NCBI RefSeq assembly: GCF_962719845.1
Contig: NZ_CAUIYF010000004.1
Coordinates: 1 to 64,000 of the forward strand
DNA length: 64,000 bases
Origin: Neisseria uirgultaei
Lineage (GTDB): Bacteria; Pseudomonadota; Gammaproteobacteria; Burkholderiales; Neisseriaceae
Direction: 5' to 3'
The notes below the pieces were generated by a model. That model had not been told where the DNA came from and searched no databases. It saw only the letters and a list, made by a program, of their open reading frames with translations. Shown piece by piece: positions 59,606 through 64,000 of the stretch (its first letter is position 1; the number at the start of each line of letters is the position of its first letter). Both the position numbers and the translations under genes were made by a program.

Positions 59606-60619
59606 TCAGAACGCGATATAGCTGTTCGGGTTAACCGGTTTGCCGTTTTGACGCACCTCGAAATGAAGCTGCGTTCTGGAAGCATCGGTATTGCCCATCA
59701 AAGCAACCTGCTGACCGCGTTTGACCTGCTGACCTTCGCCGACCAGTAATTTTTGGTTGTGCCCGTACGCGGTCAGGAAAGAGGAATTGTGCTGGATGAT
59801 GACCAAGTTTCCGTATCCCCTCAAACCTGAACCGGCATAAACCACTTTGCCGTCAGCCGCCGCCAAAACGGGTTGTCCGGCATTACCGGCAATATCGACA
59901 CCCTTGTTGTTGCCGCCGAAATCGGCAACCACTTTACCTTGGGTCGGACGCTGCCAAACAATGCCGCCGGCCGAACGCGTACCGGAAGGCGAAGCGGCAG
60001 GAGATTGCGTGGCGGGCGCGGGGGCGGGAACCGCTTTATTTTCCGCAGCGGGCGCGGCAGGTTGCGGCGCGGACTGCACGGGCGGTTGCGCGGCGGGTTT
60101 CACAGGGGTTTGTACGGCAACCGGTACGGCAGGCTTGCTTTCTACGGCTGCGGTTTTCGGTGCGGCATATCCTGCCGGTTTGACTTTAACAATCTGACCG
60201 ATGCTCAACGTATTGTCGGTCATGCCGTTCCACGCACGGAAATCGTCTTGAGAGATATGGTAGCGTTTGGAGATGTTGTACACCGTGTCGCCGCGCACAA
60301 TAGTATGCGTCGCCGCGTTGATATCGACGGGTGCGTAAGAAGGAACGTATGTACCCGAAACGGCAGGTGCAGACGGCGGAACATAAGCAGGAGGCGTATA
60401 AACCGGCGCAGTTTGCACGGGCGGCACATACGGCGCATCATTGGCGGCAGGAGCGGCATTGTACGGCGTTGCGCCATAAGGATTGTAAACCGATGCAGAC
60501 GGTACGGTCTGCATACCTGAATTTCCTGCAATGACAGGAGCAGGCTGTTGGGTGGCGCAACCGCCCAACAGAGCGGCAACGGCGGTACAAGCTGCCAAAA
60601 GTGTCGTTTGTTTCAACAT
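59606..60619 (-). CDS. nlpD: murein hydrolase activator NlpD (LysM + degenerate LytM)
   Basis: 337 residues. Lipobox LLGGC (Cys21), a Pro/Ala-rich linker, a LysM domain (about 107-152, TIVRGDTVYNISKRYHI) and a C-terminal M23/LytM domain (about 220-335). The metal site is incomplete: NNKGVDIAG lacks the first His and LHFEV has one His only, so it is probably an amidase activator and not an enzyme. Repeated Pro-Ala-Val tracts occur in the linker. Envelope lipoprotein for cell separation. Confidence 0.93.
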   Translation of the reverse strand: MLKQTTLLAACTAVAALLGGCATQQPAPVIAGNSGMQTVPSASVYNPYGATPYNAAPAANDAPYVPPVQTAPVYTPPAYVPPSAPAVSGTYVPSYAPVDINAATHTIVRGDTVYNISKRYHISQDDFRAWNGMTDNTLSIGQIVKVKPAGYAAPKTAAVESKPAVPVAVQTPVKPAAQPPVQSAPQPAAPAAENKAVPAPAPATQSPAASPSGTRSAGGIVWQRPTQGKVVADFGGNNKGVDIAGNAGQPVLAAADGKVVYAGSGLRGYGNLVIIQHNSSFLTAYGHNQKLLVGEGQQVKRGQQVALMGNTDASRTQLHFEVRQNGKPVNPNSYIAF

Positions 60620-60721
60620 AAGATAACCTTCATGTTCCGATATATAGCCTGAATGCGGTATATCATAATAAAAATGCGCGTTCTTCTCAAGCGCAAAGCC
60701 CGACGGTATTTGATAAAACGG

Positions 60722-61468
60722 TCAGTCCGTATGCCAAAAGGCCGCCGTTTCCGCCATGTCCGGATAGGCGGTCAAATCGATTTGCAGCGGCGTTACGGTA
60801 ATGAAACCTGCACCGCATTCACCAAAATCCGTCCCCTCTTCCCGATCGGAAACTTCACCGACCGGCCCTATCCAATAAATCTGTTCGCCGCGCGGATTGC
60901 GGGACGGGACGATGTTCTGCTCGTGATGCCGTCTGCCCAGACGGGTAATTTTGACTCCCCTAATTTCATCCGGCGCGACAGCAGGGATGTTGACATTCCA
61001 CAAGACAGGCGCGGACGGCGGTTTTTTAAAAAAATGCGCCAACACCTTCCATACCGCCTGCTCTGCGGTCTGCCAATAGCGTCCGGAAGCATCGTTTAAA
61101 GAAAACGCCACAGCAGGCATACCCATCAGATAGGCTTCGGTTGCCGCCGCAACCGTCCCCGAATAAAGCGTATCGTCCCCCATATTCGCCCCTCTGTTGA
61201 TACCTGAAAACACGACATCGGGCTTAAAATCGGGCAGGGCAAACTGACCGACATGGATGCAGTCGGTCGGCGTGCCGTTGACATAGTAGAACCCGTTTTG
61301 CGCCTGTTTCAACTGCAAAGGGCGGTCGAGCGTCAGCGAATTGCTGACTCCGCTCCTGTCGCGTTCGGGCGCGACCACCCTGACGTTGGCAAATTCCGAC
61401 GCAACCCGCGCCAAAACGGCAATGCCTTCGGAGAGGTAGCCGTCGTCGTTAGAAATCAAAACGTTCAT
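60722..61468 (-). CDS. surE: 5'/3'-nucleotidase SurE
   Basis: 248 residues. Metal site SNDDGYLSEG at 6-15 and SGINRGANMGDDTLYSGTVAAATE near 91; hydrolyses nucleoside monophosphates. MNVLISNDDG is the family start; 39 codons upstream in frame overlap the TerC gene and are discarded. It starts 13 nt after the TerC-family stop. In many bacteria surE is near nlpD, as here. Confidence 0.96.
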   Translation of the reverse strand: MNVLISNDDGYLSEGIAVLARVASEFANVRVVAPERDRSGVSNSLTLDRPLQLKQAQNGFYYVNGTPTDCIHVGQFALPDFKPDVVFSGINRGANMGDDTLYSGTVAAATEAYLMGMPAVAFSLNDASGRYWQTAEQAVWKVLAHFFKKPPSAPVLWNVNIPAVAPDEIRGVKITRLGRRHHEQNIVPSRNPRGEQIYWIGPVGEVSDREEGTDFGECGAGFITVTPLQIDLTAYPDMAETAAFWHTD

Positions 61469-61481
61469 TCCGTATCCCGCC

Positions 61482-63038
61482 TTATTCTTCGGGCAGCCTG
61501 GTAATCCTGACCCGCTCGATACGCTGCCCTTCTTTTTCGACCACTTCAAACCGCCAGCCGTGAAAATCGGCAAAATCGCCGACATCGGGAATGGTTTGCA
61601 ATTCTTCCATAATCAGCCCGGCAACCGTATGGAAATCGGTATCTTCCTCCTGCTGCGGCAGGTTGAGTTGGGATGCCAGCTCCACATATTCCAACGCGCC
61701 TTCCACCATCAGGCTTTCATCGGGATTCCCCTGAACGGCGGGCTCTTCTTCGCGCTCGAATTCTTCGGGAAAGTCGCCGGCAATGGCTTCCAACAGGTCT
61801 TTCATCGTCACCATACCCAACACCGCGCCGAACTCGTCCACAACGAGGGCGTAATCCGCGCTGCTTTGGCGGAAGAGTTCGAGCGCGCCCAAGGCGGTCG
61901 TGCCGTCGGGCAGGACGAGCGGCTGGCGCAATGCCGTCTGAATGTCGAGACCGCCTGTTTCCAGCAGTTGGGACAGCAGGTCTTTTTTGTTGATGTAGCC
62001 CAAAGGTTCGTCCACGCCCGCCTTTCCGACAACGAGCAGGCGGCTGTAAGGCGTGTTTTGCAGTTGGGCATACTGTTCTTCGCGGCTTTGGGAAATGTCC
62101 AGCCGTTCGATGTCGCGGCGTGGGATCATCACCCCCATAATCGGGCGTTCGGCAAGCGTCAGCACGCTGCGTATCATCGATTTTTCGTTTTCTTCAAAAT
62201 GCGCGTCGTCCTCGGATTCGCCGCCCGCGTCGGCAAGCACGCTTTCGCGTATGCCCATCATGCCCAAGACGTTTTCGGCGGTGCGCTTGCGCCACGAGCT
62301 GCCGATATAGTCGTTTTTGCGGCTGTTGCGCTGCGAAATCTGGTTAAACAGCTCGATTAAAATCGAGAAGCCGATGGCGGCGTAGAGATAGCCTTTGGGA
62401 ATGTGGAAATGGAAGGCTTCGGCAATCAGGCTGAAACCGATCATCAACAAAAAACCAAGGCAGAGCATCACGACGGTGGGATGCCTGTCCACAAATTCGG
62501 TCAAGAGTTTGCTGGCGGAAATCATGACCGCCATCGCGACGACGACCGCGCCCATCGCCACGACGATGTGATCGACCATCGCCACGGCGGTGATGACCGA
62601 ATCGATGGAAAACACGGCATCCAGTATTAGGATTTGCGCGACCACGCCCCAAAACGGCACGTGTTTTTTCTGGCTGTCGGCAACGGCAAACCGGTTGTGC
62701 CCTTCGAGGCGTTCGTGCAGTTCGGTAGTGGCTTTGTAAAGCAGGAAAATACCGCCGGCGAGCATAATCATGTCCTTGCCGGAAACGGCGAGGCCGCCGA
62801 TTTGGAACAGCGGTTCGGTCAGCGTGATGATGTGCGCCATAAAAGCAAGCATAATGATGCGGATGACGACTGCCAGCCCCAGCCCGGTAATCCGTGCGCG
62901 GTCGCGCCGTGCGGGCTGGACCTTGTTTGCCAAAATCGCCACAAAGACAAGGTTGTCTATCCCCAATACGACTTCCAACACCAAAAGCGTGGCAAAACCT
63001 ATCCAGGTATGCGGTTCTGCCAACCAACTGAAATCCAT
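61482..63038 (-). CDS. TerC-family membrane protein with CBS pair and CorC/HlyC domain
   Basis: 518 residues. TerC domain with about seven spans (1-235; VLEVVLGIDNLVFVAILANKV at 20-40 has the conserved acidic Asn-Asp site), CBS pair (about 290-420; MIPRRDIERLDIS) and CorC_HlyC domain (about 430-518). The architecture matches E. coli YoaE. A role in metal (manganese) efflux or metalation is proposed for TerC relatives; inferred here. Confidence 0.92.
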   Translation of the reverse strand: MDFSWLAEPHTWIGFATLLVLEVVLGIDNLVFVAILANKVQPARRDRARITGLGLAVVIRIIMLAFMAHIITLTEPLFQIGGLAVSGKDMIMLAGGIFLLYKATTELHERLEGHNRFAVADSQKKHVPFWGVVAQILILDAVFSIDSVITAVAMVDHIVVAMGAVVVAMAVMISASKLLTEFVDRHPTVVMLCLGFLLMIGFSLIAEAFHFHIPKGYLYAAIGFSILIELFNQISQRNSRKNDYIGSSWRKRTAENVLGMMGIRESVLADAGGESEDDAHFEENEKSMIRSVLTLAERPIMGVMIPRRDIERLDISQSREEQYAQLQNTPYSRLLVVGKAGVDEPLGYINKKDLLSQLLETGGLDIQTALRQPLVLPDGTTALGALELFRQSSADYALVVDEFGAVLGMVTMKDLLEAIAGDFPEEFEREEEPAVQGNPDESLMVEGALEYVELASQLNLPQQEEDTDFHTVAGLIMEELQTIPDVGDFADFHGWRFEVVEKEGQRIERVRITRLPEE

Positions 63039-63108
63039 GATTTTCGTATTCCTCGACGGTACGGCGGCAAGGCCGCCGTTGTGTTTGCAATGTCCGGCAT
63101 ATTTAGGG

Positions 63109-63139
63109 ATGCCGTCTGAACGCCGGTTTCAGACGGCAT
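63109..63139 (-). terminator. DUS pair after tfpB
   Basis: DUS arms 63109-63120 and 63128-63139, 6 nt from the tfpB stop. Weak T-run on the minus strand. Confidence 0.6.
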
Positions 63140-63144
63140 TGGGC

Positions 63145-63930
63145 TCAATCGGCGATAAAGCCGTCTATCGGCGCGTAGCCCCGTGCATTTCCCTGCGCGT
63201 CCAGCACCACGATCCAATCTTTCTGCCTGCTGCCGGTAAAGGGCAGGAAATACCAGTCTTTATCTTCGGAAATATCTGCCTGCTTCAAAATATCGGCAAC
63301 GGTGATTTTTCTCGCATCTGCCAATTTTTTCAGCGGCTTCATCGCCTTACGGATTTTCTCCGCCTCTTGACGGGAATACGGCAGCCACCGGTCCGGGCGC
63401 ATACTCGGCTCTATGCCCTGCATAGACAAATCCAAGGTTTTGTTTTGTTCGTCCGCCGTATCCGGCTCTTTCAGCCCGACGCGGCGGATGCCGAACCACG
63501 ACAGGCTTTGCAGCCCTTCCGGCGCTTTGTACAAATCTTCAACCGCCACTTCGGCGGCGGTTACAATATTAATCCTGTCTTTTTCAAACGCCTCTATCAC
63601 GGGGCGCGCCAAAGAAACGCTGTGCAGACCGTATGCCAATGCGGCAAGCTGAATCGCGCCGGTCAGGGAAAAATCCACGATCCGCGCCCTGCTTGTCTTT
63701 TTCGGACTGGACAATATCAGCGTCAGCAGCGGGCCGCACACGATGTCCACTGCCACCACCAGCTGATAAAGCGACAGACCGCCCGTCAGCTCGGCATAAG
63801 GATAAGGATACCAAACCTTAAAAACCAGCAATGCCGCCAGTCCTGCAACCGATAGGCTGATTAAGAGGTGCCAGCCCGCACTTTTCAAGGCAAAACGCCA
63901 TCTCGATGCTGTTTTTCCGTTTTCCATCAT
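63145..63930 (-). CDS. tfpB: type IV pilin accessory protein (TfpB/TfpZ/FimB family)
   Basis: 261 residues. Three N-terminal membrane spans (about 16-38, 52-72 and 88-106) with VDIVCGPLLTLIL, the family signature, then a periplasmic domain. Homologues affect pilin stability or glycan-dependent assembly in Moraxella and Acinetobacter. No pilin gene lies in the window. Two tandem ATG codons (63930 and 63927) are possible. Confidence 0.82.
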   Translation of the reverse strand: MMENGKTASRWRFALKSAGWHLLISLSVAGLAALLVFKVWYPYPYAELTGGLSLYQLVVAVDIVCGPLLTLILSSPKKTSRARIVDFSLTGAIQLAALAYGLHSVSLARPVIEAFEKDRINIVTAAEVAVEDLYKAPEGLQSLSWFGIRRVGLKEPDTADEQNKTLDLSMQGIEPSMRPDRWLPYSRQEAEKIRKAMKPLKKLADARKITVADILKQADISEDKDWYFLPFTGSRQKDWIVVLDAQGNARGYAPIDGFIAD

Positions 63931-64000
63931 ATCTTAATTCAAATCAAAACTAACCGTAAAAACAGGGCGCATTGTACAACAGATAGAGACTGCTTAAAAT

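Overview
The window is chromosomal DNA of a Neisseria close to N. meningitidis. The 12-mer DNA uptake sequence ATGCCGTCTGAA (DUS) occurs throughout, mostly as inverted pairs behind genes. Correia and dRS3 repeats are present, and the gene order is that of the meningococcal recA-rep-dinB-fpr-ccoG-tkt-fumC-ssb-ppx-trpS-clpB-gdh-recX-nlpD-surE segment. A full-length amylosucrase between recA and aroD, a gene best known from N. polysaccharea, points to N. polysaccharea or a near relative. This is inferred from recalled sequences; nothing was searched.

Layout. 1-6 kb: a dRS3 repeat leader and a giant trimeric autotransporter adhesin with an in-frame poly-G tract. 6-18 kb: recA, amylosucrase, aroD, rep, dinB, two tandem copies of a micro-peptide/small-protein module, fpr, small hypothetical genes and a DnaQ-GIY-YIG fusion. 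18-28 kb: tRNA-Arg and tRNA-Glu beside an AT-rich orphan, nitronate monooxygenase, FixH-like gene with ccoG, tkt, fumC, an EamA transporter and a Correia element. 28.2-39.3 kb: an accessory island. 39.4-64 kb: ssb, an MFS transporter, a lytic transglycosylase, a small regulator, a surface lipoprotein with its Slam translocator, ppx, a TpsA-like scar, trpS, clpB, alaA, a tautomerase, a Zur-box DUF4198 gene, gdh, gph, recX, a thioesterase, nlpD, surE, a TerC-CBS protein and tfpB.

The island has two parts. The left part (28.2-33.9 kb) holds gene scars, an OLD-family ATPase-TOPRIM nuclease, a metallophosphoesterase and a duplicated-domain protein. It carries uptake-sequence dialects of other Neisseriaceae (Kingella, Eikenella, mucosa and simonsiella types), so it probably arrived by transformation across genera. 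The right part (34.0-39.3 kb) is very AT-rich, without uptake words. It encodes three tyrosine recombinases plus a TnpC-like coiled-coil protein. Two of the recombinases are broken at three places, and each break is explained by one extra A in an A-run.

The best candidate for an undescribed system is at 13.58-14.52 kb. Two tandem units each contain a promoter, a leader hairpin, a strong ribosome site, an 18-20 residue hydrophobic peptide resembling Ibs toxins, an identical 23-nt stem-loop, a convergent promoter with the same spacing in both copies, and a ribbon-helix-helix-like protein. This looks like a type I toxin/antisense-RNA module coupled to a small DNA-binding protein.
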